Positions 55,276-64,000 of a stretch of 64,000 bases of DNA are shown here, in pieces (position 1 is the first letter of the stretch; each line of letters starts with the position of its first letter). The translations under genes were made by a program, and so were the position numbers. Source of the stretch: an uncultured Luteimonas sp. (GTDB lineage: Bacteria > Pseudomonadota > Gammaproteobacteria > Xanthomonadales > Xanthomonadaceae); the NCBI GenBank assembly GCA_934541015.1, contig CAKTDC010000016.1, positions 9,665 to 73,664 on the forward strand. Reading direction: 5' to 3'. The notes under the pieces are model-generated. The model ran no database searches. It worked only from the letters and a program-made list of their open reading frames with translations, and had not been told where the DNA came from.

Positions 55276-57378
55276 TCACGCCTTCTTCTTCATCGCCCGG
55301 AGCTTCTTCTTCGCTTCCGCGCATTCCTTGCAGAAGGGCAGTGCCTTCTGCGCGGCCTTGCGCAGCGCCTTGGCCTGCGTCTGCTGCAGCGGGTCGCTGA
55401 ACTTGCCGGCCTTGTCCTTGATGGCCTCCTTGGCGGCCTTGGGCTTGTCGGGCTTCTGCGGCTTGCTGGCCGACAGCGGGGAGCCGCCGCAGTTGACCTG
55501 CACCATCGGGCCGTCGATCTTCACGCCGGCCATCCCGAGGGTGATCGAGCTGGGGCCGGCCTTGAGGCTGACCGTCATGCCCGCCTCGAGCACCAGGTTG
55601 GTCCCGGCCTTGAGGTTGACCGTGGTCCCGCCTTCGACCGAGGTGTCCATGCCCGAGGAAAGATGGAACTCCTGGCCGGTCGCCAGGGCCAGGCCCTGGC
55701 CGACATTCAGCGCGTAGGCACTGCCGACGTTGATCGTCGAGTTCTTGGACACGTCCAGGTGGAGGTTCTCGCCGATGGACTGGATGCTGTCCTTGCCCAC
55801 GGTCAGCTGGCGCTCGTTGACCACGGTGGTGAAGCTGTCGTGGCCGATACGCTCCTGGAAGTCCTTCTGCGCGTGCAGGAAGACCTCCTCCTCGCCGGCC
55901 TTGTCCTCGAAGCGCAGCTCGTTGAAGCCGGCGCCGCCCTTGCTGGAGCTCGACTTCATCGTCGACCGGGTGGCGTTCTCCGGCAGCGGGTACGGCGGCA
56001 TGTTGTTGGCGTTGTACACGCTGCCGACCACGATCGGCCGGTCCGGGTCGCCGTGCTCGAAGGCGACCAGCACCTCCTCGCCGATGCGCGGCAGCATGAA
56101 GATGCCCCAACGCGCGCCGGCGTGCGGCATCACCACCCGCACCCAGCACGAGCTCTTCTCGTCGCCCACACCTTCGCGGTCCCAGAAGAACTGCAGCTTC
56201 ACCCGACCGTACTCGTCGGTGTGGATCTCCTCGCCGGAGGGGCCGGTGACCACGGCGGTCTGCGGGCCGTAGACCACCGGCTTCGGCGTGGTCTGGCGCG
56301 GACGGTAGTCGACGTCGTGCGGAATCACGGTGAAGCGGTTCTGGTAGTAGCTGCTCCCCGACCCGCGGGCGATCGCGTTGCTGCCTTCGTGCCAGATGCC
56401 CAGGACGATGTACTTGCGGTTCATCGCGTCGATGGGATGGCTGTGCAGCTTGAACCAGTGGCCCGGAACCAGCGCCCGGACGGTGCCTTCACCGTCCAGG
56501 ATCTCGTGCTCGGCCTCCTCCGCTTCCATCTGCAGGCGCGCGACGGTGTCGCCTTCCTCGGTGGTGCGGTAGTTGCCGGGATAGACGTAGCGGAAGTAGT
56601 TGCTGTTGTCGCCGAGCTGGATCAGCGAATCGATCGAGGTCTCGAGCGTGTCGTCCGGGGTCTCGAAGTTGTGGTCGCGCATCATCACCCGTCCCGTGCG
56701 CAGCAGGTTGCGCTTGGTCAGGGCCGAAATGTTGTCGAGATCCTCGGTGGCGCGCGATTCCGAAAACCGGATCTCGTCGTTCTCCAGCGGAGGGTGGGCG
56801 TCGTTGTGGTCGGAGAACACGATCTTCTCGACCTCGCCGCTGTATTTCACGTAGTAATGGATGCCGGCCTGCTCGAGCAGGCGGGTGATGAAGGCGTAGT
56901 TGGTTTCGCCGTACTGGGTGCAGTACTCCAGTTCGGGGTAGCTGTCGGCGAAATCGAGTTCGTAGTCCCTGAGCTCGAACTCGCCGAGGATCTTCTCGAC
57001 GATGTCCGGGATGCTCATGTTCTGGAAGACGCGGGACTCCTCGTGCAGCGTCAACGGCCACATCCACGGCACCACGATGCACTGGTACTCGGTGAGTTCG
57101 TTGTTGTCCGCGCCGGGGTCGTTGTAGGTGCCGCCGCGGGAAAAGTTCGCCACCAGGCCGGTGAAGTAGCGCTCGCCGATGTCGGTTTCGATGTTCAGCG
57201 TGACCCGTTTGCCGATGATTTCATCGGGCAGGATGTCGTCGCGCTCGGACAGCAGGTCGAGCTGGAACTCGAACAGCCTCGATACCCCCTCGAAGCCGCG
57301 CAGGTTCCGGATCAACAGCACGTCCTTGCCCAGCGGCGTGCTGAGGTGGTAGATGCTGCGGTCGGTGGTGTAAGCCAT
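55276..57378 (-). CDS. vgrG: T6SS spike protein VgrG with a Lys-rich C-terminal tail
   Basis: A 700-residue VgrG/TssI. gp27-like part (about 1-370: RNLRGFEGVSRLFEFQLDLLS, RVFQNMSIPDIVEKILGEF, GIHYYVKYSGEVEKIVFSDH), OB fold (EIHTDEYGRVKLQFFWDREG, WVRVVMPHAGARWGIFMLPRIGEEVLVAFEHGDPDRPIVVGSVYN) and gp5-like needle (about 490-640). The last 60 residues (from KPQKPDKPKAAKEAI) are very rich in Lys and Ala with a CKEC motif, not part of the ordinary needle. Forms the trimeric puncturing tip. Upstream tssH is on the same strand with about 150 bases between, so it may have its own promoter. Confidence 0.94.
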   Translation of the reverse strand: MAYTTDRSIYHLSTPLGKDVLLIRNLRGFEGVSRLFEFQLDLLSERDDILPDEIIGKRVTLNIETDIGERYFTGLVANFSRGGTYNDPGADNNELTEYQCIVVPWMWPLTLHEESRVFQNMSIPDIVEKILGEFELRDYELDFADSYPELEYCTQYGETNYAFITRLLEQAGIHYYVKYSGEVEKIVFSDHNDAHPPLENDEIRFSESRATEDLDNISALTKRNLLRTGRVMMRDHNFETPDDTLETSIDSLIQLGDNSNYFRYVYPGNYRTTEEGDTVARLQMEAEEAEHEILDGEGTVRALVPGHWFKLHSHPIDAMNRKYIVLGIWHEGSNAIARGSGSSYYQNRFTVIPHDVDYRPRQTTPKPVVYGPQTAVVTGPSGEEIHTDEYGRVKLQFFWDREGVGDEKSSCWVRVVMPHAGARWGIFMLPRIGEEVLVAFEHGDPDRPIVVGSVYNANNMPPYPLPENATRSTMKSSSSKGGAGFNELRFEDKAGEEEVFLHAQKDFQERIGHDSFTTVVNERQLTVGKDSIQSIGENLHLDVSKNSTINVGSAYALNVGQGLALATGQEFHLSSGMDTSVEGGTTVNLKAGTNLVLEAGMTVSLKAGPSSITLGMAGVKIDGPMVQVNCGGSPLSASKPQKPDKPKAAKEAIKDKAGKFSDPLQQTQAKALRKAAQKALPFCKECAEAKKKLRAMKKKA

Positions 57379-57526
57379 GGCAAGTTTCCGTGGAACGGAA
57401 TGACGGGATCCTAGGGATATCGTCGTCCCGCCGGCCTCCCGGCGACATTCGCAAGACGGCCTAGTCCATGCGGCCTACCGCTGTCGCCCCGGGTACGGGA
57501 GGGCTCCTGGCCGTGCCGCGCCATGT

Positions 57527-60184
57527 TCACGCCACCTCGTACTGGAACCGGCCGTCTTCCGACAGGCCTGCCTTGATCGTCGAAATCTGGGCGCCCTGGC
57601 TCATCCGCTCCAGCACCTGGCCGGCGACCTCGGGCAGCAGGGTGCCGGTGAGGATGTTGTCGATGGCGCGGGCGCCGGAGTCGACCTCGGTGCAGCGGGC
57701 GGCCACCGCGGTCACCAGCTCGGGGGAGTATTCGAAGCGGGCGCCGTGGTTGGCGGCGATCCGGCGGCCGATCTTGTCCAGCTTGAGCTTGACGATCTGC
57801 TGCATCTGCTCGTCGCGCAGCGGGTAGTAGGGGACCACCGAGGTGCGGCCGATGAAGGCGGGCTTGAACACCCGGTTCAGCTCCGGCCGCAGCAGGGCGT
57901 CGAGTTCGGCCACCGCCGGCGGGGTGTCGCCGGCCTCGCGGCAGGCGTCCATCACCAGGTCGGTGCCGGCGTTGGAGGTGAGCAGGATCAGGGTGTTCTT
58001 GAAGTCGATCTCGCGGCCCTCGCCGTCCTCCATCTTGCCCTTGTCGAAGACCTGGAAGAACAGCTCCAGCACGTCCGGGTGGGCCTTCTCGACCTCGTCG
58101 AGCAGCACCACCGAGTACGGCCGGCGGCGCACCGCCTCGGTCAGCACCCCGCCCTCGCCGTAGCCGACGTAGCCCGGCGGCGAGCCCTTGAGGCTGGAGA
58201 CGGTGTGCGCCTCCTGGTACTCGGACATGTTGATGGTGATCATGTTGCGCTCGCCGCCGTAGAGCACGTCGGCCAGCGCGATCGCGGTCTCGGTCTTGCC
58301 CACGCCCGAGGTGCCGACCAGCAGGAACACGCCCTTGGGCTTGTTCGGATCCTCCAGGTTGGCGCGCGAGGTGCGCACGCGCTGGGCGATGGCCTCGAGC
58401 GCGTGGTCCTGCCCGATCACGCGCTCGGCCAGCAGGTCGCGCAGGTTGAGGATGGTCTGGACCTCGTCGCTGACCATCTTGCCGACCGGGATGCCGGTCC
58501 AGGACGCGATGATCTGGGCCACGGCGTTGCCGTCGACCAGGGCGTTGACCATCGGCGAATGGCCCTGCAGCTGGGCCAGTTCGGCGCGCTTGGCCTTGAT
58601 CTCCTCGCGCAGCGGATCGGCACCGGCGTCGCCCTCCGGCAGCTCGCCCATCGCCTTGAGCTTCTCGTGCAGCTCTGCGACCAGGACCTTTTCCTGCTCC
58701 CAGCGGCGCTCGAGCTGCTCCAGCTGGCGCGCGAGCTCGGCGTCCTCGGCCTCGATTTCGGCCAGGCGCTCGGCGTGGTCGTTGCCGGCGGCGGCCTCGG
58801 CCTTGAGCAGGCCCTGCTCGGTGGCCAGCACCGCGCGCTGCTGGCGTGCGTCCTGGATCTCGGCGGGGATCGCGTTCTGGCTGATGGCGATCTTGGCGCA
58901 GGCGGTGTCGAGCACGCTGATCGCCTTGTCCGGCAGCTGGCGGCCGGCGATGTAGCGCGAGGACAGCTTGACCGCATCGGCCAGCGCCTCGTCGAGGATG
59001 CGTACGCCGTGGTGGCCCTCCATCGCCTTGGCCATGCCGCGCAGCATCGCCAGGCCGCGGGTTTCGTCCGGCTCCTCGATCTTGACCACCTGGAAGCGGC
59101 GGGTCAGCGCCGGGTCCTTCTCGAAATACTTCTTGTACTCCGACCAGGTGGTGGCGGCGATGGTGCGCAGCTCGCCGCGGGCCAGCGCCGGCTTGAGCAG
59201 GTTGGCGGCGTCGTTCTGGCCGGCCTGGCCGCCGGCGCCGATCAGGGTGTGCGCCTCGTCGATGAACATGATGATCGGCTTGGGGCTGGACTTGACCTCG
59301 TCGAGCACGCCCTTGAGCCGCGCCTCGAACTCGCCCTTGACGCTGGCGCCGGCCTGGAGCAGGCCCAGGTCGAGCGCGAGCAGTTCCACGCCCTGCAGGA
59401 TCGGCGGCACCGCGCCGGAGACGATGCAGCTGGCCAGGCCCTCGACCACCGCGGTCTTGCCCACGCCGGCCTCGCCGGTGAGGATCGGGCTGTTCTGGCG
59501 GCGGCGGGTGAGGATGTCGATCATCTGCCGGATCTCGGCGTCGCGGCCGAGCACCGGGTCGAGCGCGCCGTCGCGGGCGCGCTGGGTGAGGTTGACGCAG
59601 TACTTGTCGAGGTTGGGCGTGGCGCTGGGCTTGCCCGGCGCGCCGTCGCCGCCACCGGTCGAGGGCGCCGTGCCGCCCGCGGCATCGCCGAGCAGGCGCG
59701 CCTCGCGCGCCTCCACCGAGCCGTCGACGATGGCGTGGAAGTTCTCCGACAGGGTCTCGACGTTGACCGCCATCGCCTCGAGCACGTGGCGCGGCAGCAG
59801 GCGGCTCAGGCCCGGGTCGGACACGATCGCCAGCAGCAGGTGGCCGCTGCGGATCTTGCTCTCGCCCATTTCCAGCGAGGCCACCACCCAGCCACGCTCG
59901 AGCAGCTCGGGCAGGTGCGGCGAGAGCGCCGGGGTGCGGGTATTGCCCGTCTTGAGCCCCTCCAGGGTCTTCTCCAGCGCGCGCTCGAAGGCCTCGGGGG
60001 TCTTGTCGAACTGGCGCAGGATGCGGCGGATGTCGCTGTTCTCCACCTCGGCCAGCTTGAGCAGCAGGTGCTCGATCTCGACGTCGTGGTGCCCGCGGGA
60101 CATGCACAGTCCGGCAGCCGCTTCGAGGGCGGTACGGCAGACGGTGTTGAGCCGACCGACCAGGGAACGTGGGTTTACTGCCAT
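57527..60184 (-). CDS. tssH: T6SS AAA+ ATPase TssH (ClpV)
   Basis: An 885-residue ClpB-like ATPase that disassembles the contracted TssB/TssC sheath for reuse. N-terminal double repeat domain (1-165), first AAA+ (GEAGVGKTAVVEG Walker A, IMFIDEAHTL Walker B), a middle coiled coil (about 420-520), second AAA+ (GTSGVGKTETAIALA, VVLLDEVEKAHPDVLELFFQVFD). The glutamines and hydrophobic pore loop (GEFEARL, GYVGYGEGG) are as usual. It starts inside the end of tssG (10-base overlap), showing coupled translation. Confidence 0.95.
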   Translation of the reverse strand: MAVNPRSLVGRLNTVCRTALEAAAGLCMSRGHHDVEIEHLLLKLAEVENSDIRRILRQFDKTPEAFERALEKTLEGLKTGNTRTPALSPHLPELLERGWVVASLEMGESKIRSGHLLLAIVSDPGLSRLLPRHVLEAMAVNVETLSENFHAIVDGSVEAREARLLGDAAGGTAPSTGGGDGAPGKPSATPNLDKYCVNLTQRARDGALDPVLGRDAEIRQMIDILTRRRQNSPILTGEAGVGKTAVVEGLASCIVSGAVPPILQGVELLALDLGLLQAGASVKGEFEARLKGVLDEVKSSPKPIIMFIDEAHTLIGAGGQAGQNDAANLLKPALARGELRTIAATTWSEYKKYFEKDPALTRRFQVVKIEEPDETRGLAMLRGMAKAMEGHHGVRILDEALADAVKLSSRYIAGRQLPDKAISVLDTACAKIAISQNAIPAEIQDARQQRAVLATEQGLLKAEAAAGNDHAERLAEIEAEDAELARQLEQLERRWEQEKVLVAELHEKLKAMGELPEGDAGADPLREEIKAKRAELAQLQGHSPMVNALVDGNAVAQIIASWTGIPVGKMVSDEVQTILNLRDLLAERVIGQDHALEAIAQRVRTSRANLEDPNKPKGVFLLVGTSGVGKTETAIALADVLYGGERNMITINMSEYQEAHTVSSLKGSPPGYVGYGEGGVLTEAVRRRPYSVVLLDEVEKAHPDVLELFFQVFDKGKMEDGEGREIDFKNTLILLTSNAGTDLVMDACREAGDTPPAVAELDALLRPELNRVFKPAFIGRTSVVPYYPLRDEQMQQIVKLKLDKIGRRIAANHGARFEYSPELVTAVAARCTEVDSGARAIDNILTGTLLPEVAGQVLERMSQGAQISTIKAGLSEDGRFQYEVA

Positions 60185-61314
60185 GACTCGCCTCCCATTG
60201 CATAGAAGTGGAACCGGGCCTCGTCGGCCGGGCGGATGGAGCGACGGCCGGACAACCAGGTGTTCCAGCCCAGGCGCGGGGCCTGCGTGCCCTGCGCCCC
60301 CAGTTTCAGTATCGGAACCTGGTCCGCGCGCAGCGCGAGCCGGATCCGCAGATCCAGCGCCAGTCCAGTCAGGAAACGTGTCAACTCGACCAGACCGGAC
60401 AACAGCTCGCCGTCGGGCAGCAGGCGGTCGAAGCGGCTGCGGTCGAGCGGGCCGACCACCAGCTCGATCGTGGTCTGCCGGTCCCAGTAGCGCGAACCGA
60501 GCACGCAGCCGTCACCGATCGCGTGCGCCTGGCGGCCGAGCCGGGTGCGATCGGACCTGCCGATCGTCTGCCAGTTGCCGAAGCAGCCGTGGGCCTTGAC
60601 CGGGGCCCCGGCGACGTCGGCGACCACCTGCGAGATCGAGCCCAGGCCATGCGGCCGCTGCGAGATGAGCCCGGCGTAGTAGGCCAGGGCCGGCGCGGGC
60701 ACCCGCGGCCCGTCCCCGCCCTTGCCGCCGTCCTGCAGCTGGCGCAGCAGTGCCGGGGTGCCGACGCCGACCAGGTCGAACACGTGCCGGCTGATGCCGC
60801 GGTTGGCGTCGAATTCCAGGCTGACGTCGGGGCGGTGCTTGCGCCAGGCGTGCCAGAACAGGCGCACCAGGCGATGGTTGAAGATCTCCAGGAAATCCCG
60901 CGGAGCGTAGTCGCGCTTGCGCCCGCGCTCGATCAGCCAGCGCGTGTACGCATGCGGCAGCACCCCCGACGGGCCGGTGAGCCCGAGGAACTGCACGATC
61001 ATCCGCGGAACCGGCGGCCCCTTGCCGTCGGGCTGGAGCAGGTCGTCGATCTCGTTGGGGGGAAAGCCCAGCGCATCGGGGACGCCGAAGCGCACCGGGT
61101 CGTCGGCCCACTCGCGCCCGCGTGCCGCGCGTGCGTCCAGATACATCAGGCGCACGGCCTGGAAGAACCGGAACGCGCTCGGATCGGCCTGGAGCCGGTC
61201 CAGCGGCGCGCTGATGCGCAGGGCTTCGGGCATTGCCGCGGGGACGGCCGGCCTTGCCGGTGCGTCCACGTCCGTTGCCGCGGCCGGATCGGCCTGGAGC
61301 GGTGGCGTGTTCAT
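60175..61314 (-). CDS. tssG: T6SS baseplate protein TssG
   Basis: A 379-residue baseplate wedge protein. Landmarks: FRFFQAVRLMYLDARAARG near residue 48, VRFGVPDALGFPPNEID, the LTGPSGVLPHAYTRWLIERGRKRDYAPRDFLEIFNHRLVRLFWHAWRKHRP helix run and a late GRDQTTIELVVGPLD-like strand. N-terminal 45 residues are Ala/Pro-rich and divergent. ATG at 61314 overlaps the tssF stop by four bases. With TssF it forms the wedge that surrounds the VgrG hub. Confidence 0.92.
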   Translation of the reverse strand: MNTPPLQADPAAATDVDAPARPAVPAAMPEALRISAPLDRLQADPSAFRFFQAVRLMYLDARAARGREWADDPVRFGVPDALGFPPNEIDDLLQPDGKGPPVPRMIVQFLGLTGPSGVLPHAYTRWLIERGRKRDYAPRDFLEIFNHRLVRLFWHAWRKHRPDVSLEFDANRGISRHVFDLVGVGTPALLRQLQDGGKGGDGPRVPAPALAYYAGLISQRPHGLGSISQVVADVAGAPVKAHGCFGNWQTIGRSDRTRLGRQAHAIGDGCVLGSRYWDRQTTIELVVGPLDRSRFDRLLPDGELLSGLVELTRFLTGLALDLRIRLALRADQVPILKLGAQGTQAPRLGWNTWLSGRRSIRPADEARFHFYAMGGESWQ

Positions 61315-63143
61315 ACCAGCGGCAGTGCGCCGCTGCGCGGCGGGAACTGCACCAGCGGCACCTCCCGCTGCCTGGAATGGGCGGTGAGCCGGGTGAACGA
61401 GTTGGCGGCGCAGTACAGGCCGAAGAAATGGTCGAGCACGCGTGCCAGCAGGTAGACGCCGGTGCCGACGAAGTGGTCCTCGTCGAAGGTGATCGCGATG
61501 TCGGTGCCGCGCACGAACGACTGCCGCGGCGCCTGCCCCACGCGAGCGGTGGACGAGCGGCTGTCGACCGCGATGATGCCGGCGATCTGCTTGCGCAGGC
61601 TGGCGCTCTCGCCGAAGTTGTACAGGCTCAGGATCTCCAGCAGCGCCTCGCGGCCCTGTTCCACCAGCGACAGGTGGTTGAGCGACAGGTGCGAGATCAG
61701 CCGCCACTGGTTGGCGCGGCGCATCGGCGCGCGCCAGGTCGGCGTCGGCTTCTTCAGCAGCTGGCCGGTGGAGATCACGCCGGGCTCGGCCAGCCGCAGG
61801 CGCCCTTCCTCGCCACCGTAGGGCAGCTGCGAAGGCAGGTCGCGGTTGGTGCAGGTCAGGCCCAGGGACAGGGTTTCGATCGCCGGAAGCCGCGGATCCA
61901 TGTTGCGGTCGACCAGCGAGATCGACACTTCGGTGCCGTCGTCGTTGCGGCGCACCGAGGGATGGCGCTGGGTGTACCAGAACGAGGTTGACGGATCGCC
62001 GTAGAGCCCGTGGCGGATCGAGAAGAACGGCTGCAGCTCGGTGACCGTGTCCTGCTGGGTGCCGCGGGTCGCGCGGCGCACGCTGTCCACCGAGTACACC
62101 TCCAGGCCCATGGGGCGGCGGATGTCGGGGATCACCGGATATTCGTAGAGTTCCTGGGTCAGCCGGATGGGTTCGGCCTGCTGCGAGAAGAGGTTGACCA
62201 CCGGGGTGCAGTTGAGCCGGAAGCTGCCGCGGTCGACCGTCTGCTCCAGCCGCGCGGCGCGCTCGGGGCGCTCGAACGGCGACAGGTGCAGCACGATGTC
62301 GACCGGCTCGGTGGCGAAGCCGGCCAGGTCCAGTCCGCAGATGTCGATGAACAGGAACTTCTCGGGCAACAGGAAGTACTCCTGCAGCAGGCGGTAGCCG
62401 AGGAACGAGCGCGGGTCGTAGTCCAGCAGCCCCTCGTCTTCGGCAAAGCCCACCGGCCGGATCGCGTCCGGGGGCAGCCGCTGCAGCGCATTCCCGCCCT
62501 TGCCGCCGTGCAGGGTGATGCCGGAAACGTTGTTGAGCAGCAGCTCGTAGAGCGCGTGGACCAGCGGTGGCTCACCGTCGAGGTAGAAGCGCAGGCGGTC
62601 GACCCCCAGGGGCTGGAACGAGGCCTTGCCCAGCGGCCGGATCCGGATGCGCACCGTGGCCACGCTGTCGCCCTGCTGGGCCGAGAAGGCCGAACGCTCG
62701 ATCGGCTCGAACGAGGCCTCGGCGACCTCGATCGGCCAGAAATCGACGGGAAACCCGGTGCGGTAGCGCACGGGGATGCCCTGCACCGGCCGGGTCAGCA
62801 GTTCGGTCCCGCGCGGCACGCGCTGGACCTCGCTGATCTCCGCGTTCGGCGCCGTGCCCAGCTGCACGATCGACATCGACGGGACCGGCTGCAGGAAGTG
62901 CGGGTACAGCACCGAGAGCAGGGCCTCGGTGATCTGCGGGAACTCGTCGTCGAGCTTCTTCTGGATGCGCCCGGTCAGGAACGCGAACGATTCGATGATG
63001 CGCTCGACGTGCGGGTCCTCGCACACGTCGCCCTCGATCAGCAGGCGCGAGGCGATCTTGGGATAGCGGTTGGCGAATTCCGCCGACAGCTTCCGCAGCG
63101 CGGTCAACTCCTGCTCGTAATAGGGCAGAACGTCGTCAAGCAT
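61311..63143 (-). CDS. tssF: T6SS baseplate protein TssF
   Basis: A 610-residue baseplate protein of the TssF (VasA) family: start MLDDVLPYYEQELTALRKLSAEFANRYPKIASRL, then DPHVERIIESFAFLTGRIQKKLDDEFPQITEALLSVLYPHFLQPVPSM, PVRYRTGFPVDFWPI and the C-terminal FVGTGVYLLARVLDHFFGLY. Two copies join one TssG in the wedge. The gap of 152 bases upstream, to an MltA-like gene rather than tssE, is unusual for this cluster. Confidence 0.94.
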   Translation of the reverse strand: MLDDVLPYYEQELTALRKLSAEFANRYPKIASRLLIEGDVCEDPHVERIIESFAFLTGRIQKKLDDEFPQITEALLSVLYPHFLQPVPSMSIVQLGTAPNAEISEVQRVPRGTELLTRPVQGIPVRYRTGFPVDFWPIEVAEASFEPIERSAFSAQQGDSVATVRIRIRPLGKASFQPLGVDRLRFYLDGEPPLVHALYELLLNNVSGITLHGGKGGNALQRLPPDAIRPVGFAEDEGLLDYDPRSFLGYRLLQEYFLLPEKFLFIDICGLDLAGFATEPVDIVLHLSPFERPERAARLEQTVDRGSFRLNCTPVVNLFSQQAEPIRLTQELYEYPVIPDIRRPMGLEVYSVDSVRRATRGTQQDTVTELQPFFSIRHGLYGDPSTSFWYTQRHPSVRRNDDGTEVSISLVDRNMDPRLPAIETLSLGLTCTNRDLPSQLPYGGEEGRLRLAEPGVISTGQLLKKPTPTWRAPMRRANQWRLISHLSLNHLSLVEQGREALLEILSLYNFGESASLRKQIAGIIAVDSRSSTARVGQAPRQSFVRGTDIAITFDEDHFVGTGVYLLARVLDHFFGLYCAANSFTRLTAHSRQREVPLVQFPPRSGALPLV

Positions 63144-63295
63144 CCCTGTCGTCCCGATGGTGGTTGGGCCGGACGGCCTTCACCACGGGTGAACGACAAA
63201 AGCGGGGAAAACAGGTCGGGCAGGGCCGCGGGCGCGGCCGGCGCGAACGCCGCCGCCGCGGTTTGGCGTTTCGGCGCCCGGGCGTCGGCCCGGCC

Positions 63296-64000
63296 CTAGT
63301 CCTCCACGCAGAACTCCGGATCTGCGATCACGCAGTCGGGGAGCTCCTCGCGGCCCGAGCGCAGGCGCATGCCCTTGTTGGCCACGGCGCTGATCGGCTG
63401 CTGCCGCGGCAGCAGCAGCCACATCTCCATCTGGTCGTTGGTGGCCAGCGCCATGCGCCCGGCGGTGTCGCCGAAGCCCCAGAAGAAGTCGCCGCGCACG
63501 CTGCCGCGGATCGCGCCGCCGGTGTCCTGGGCGAACATCAGCCGGTGCATGGGCGCGCTGCCGCCGGGCTCGGTGGTGGAAATGAACACCGGTGCTCCCA
63601 GTGGGGTGGTGCGCGGGTCCACCGCCAGCGAGCGCCCCGCGGTCAGCGGCACGCCGAGCGCGCCGACCGGACCCTCCGGGCCGTCGCCGATGCTGCGGAA
63701 GAACACGAAGCTCGGATCGGAGATGCCGGTGACGCCGCCGGCATGGGGGCTGGTGCGGGCGCCGGCCGCGGCCGCCTGGCCCGTACTCGCCGCGGGTGCG
63801 CCGGTGGACGCGGTGGCGGCCACCGGCCGCGGCGGTGCCGGCGGCGGGCCTTCGCCCTTGAGCGCGGCGATGATGGCGTTGATCTCGCTGCTGCTGGCGC
63901 GACCGGTCGGAGCGGCCGCGGCCTCGGGCCGGGGCGCGGCCGCCGCCTGCGGGCGCGCGGCGGTCTGGACCGATGCCGTCGCCGGCCGCGGGGCCTGCGC
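63296..64000 (-). CDS. MltA-like lytic transglycosylase (3D domain), 5' end cut by window edge
   Basis: The C-terminal part of an MltA-type murein hydrolase: DPSFVFFRS, GPVGALGVPLTAGRSLAVDPRTTPLGAPVFIS, RLMFAQDTGGAIRGSVRGDFFWGFGDTAGRMA with the catalytic-type Asp residues, ending ADPEFCVED. Upstream of DPSFVFFR is a long Ala/Pro/Ser/Thr-rich linker (from GPPPAPPRP to about residue 60 of the GTG frame) where MltA normally has none, and the frame stays open to the window edge, so the start lies outside. Next to tssF, it probably opens peptidoglycan for T6SS assembly, although the gene could belong to housekeeping cell-wall turnover. Confidence 0.8.
   Translation of the reverse strand, partial: AQAPRPATASVQTAARPQAAAAPRPEAAAAPTGRASSSEINAIIAALKGEGPPPAPPRPVAATASTGAPAASTGQAAAAGARTSPHAGGVTGISDPSFVFFRSIGDGPEGPVGALGVPLTAGRSLAVDPRTTPLGAPVFISTTEPGGSAPMHRLMFAQDTGGAIRGSVRGDFFWGFGDTAGRMALATNDQMEMWLLLPRQQPISAVANKGMRLRSGREELPDCVIADPEFCVED

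Overview
The window is a 64 kb piece of a high-GC gammaproteobacterial chromosome, most likely from the Xanthomonadaceae/Lysobacteraceae (Luteimonas- or Lysobacter-like). This rests on GC-rich codon use, on the block gyrB-recF-dnaN-dnaA facing rpmH-rnpA-yidC-mnmE, and on the tonB-exbB-exbD-exbD operon close to it. It contains the replication origin region: everything from dnaA leftward to exbD2 is on the minus strand, and rpmH rightward to the adhesin operon is on the plus strand, so transcription runs away from a putative oriC in the dnaA-dnaN gap (about 34.2-34.4 kb). Two ParB-type parS palindromes lie inside recF.

Layout. 1-6 kb: exported or lipolytic hydrolases (serine beta-lactamase-like hydrolase, M28 peptidase lipoprotein, class A beta-lactamase homologue, alpha/beta hydrolase) and a small immunity-like protein. 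6.5-9.6 kb: aromatic amino acid catabolism (Lrp regulator divergent from phenylalanine hydroxylase, then an aromatic aminotransferase). 9.6-11.6 kb: carotenoid oxygenase with a DUF2141 protein. 11.7-17.3 kb: two two-component pairs around a TonB-dependent receptor. 17.5-22.9 kb: proline symporter, radical SAM protein, cardiolipin synthase, small membrane protein, pdxJ. 23.6-28.4 kb: TonB-ExbB-ExbD-ExbD with a TPR protein, and an M48 protease lipoprotein. 28.4-40.4 kb: origin block. 40.8-51.2 kb: an exported TPR-CHAT protease-like protein, a TpsB transporter, an 1888-residue TpsA adhesin with MBG repeats, and a GT25 glycosyltransferase. 51.5-52.5 kb: OmpA-like and PAAR-like (DUF4280) proteins. 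52.7-64 kb: part of a type VI secretion cluster read on the minus strand (MltA-like protein, tssF, tssG, tssH/clpV, vgrG, DUF4123 adaptor, a small protein, and a very unusual Ala/Gln-rich helical protein).

Intergenic DNA around the origin carries a repeat family not explained by genes: two nearly identical, oppositely oriented copies (about 385 bp) bracket the 15 kb origin block, a third variant sits between gyrB and recF and contains a perfect 61-bp inverted repeat, and a MITE-like element with perfect 20-bp terminal inverted repeats is attached to the copies. No tRNA, rRNA, CRISPR array or intact insertion sequence was seen.

Best candidates for something new are the CHAT-TpsB-TpsA-GT25 operon and the three-gene tail behind vgrG, where a DUF4123 adaptor is followed by a 118-residue protein and a 527-residue coiled-coil-like protein in one translationally coupled run.
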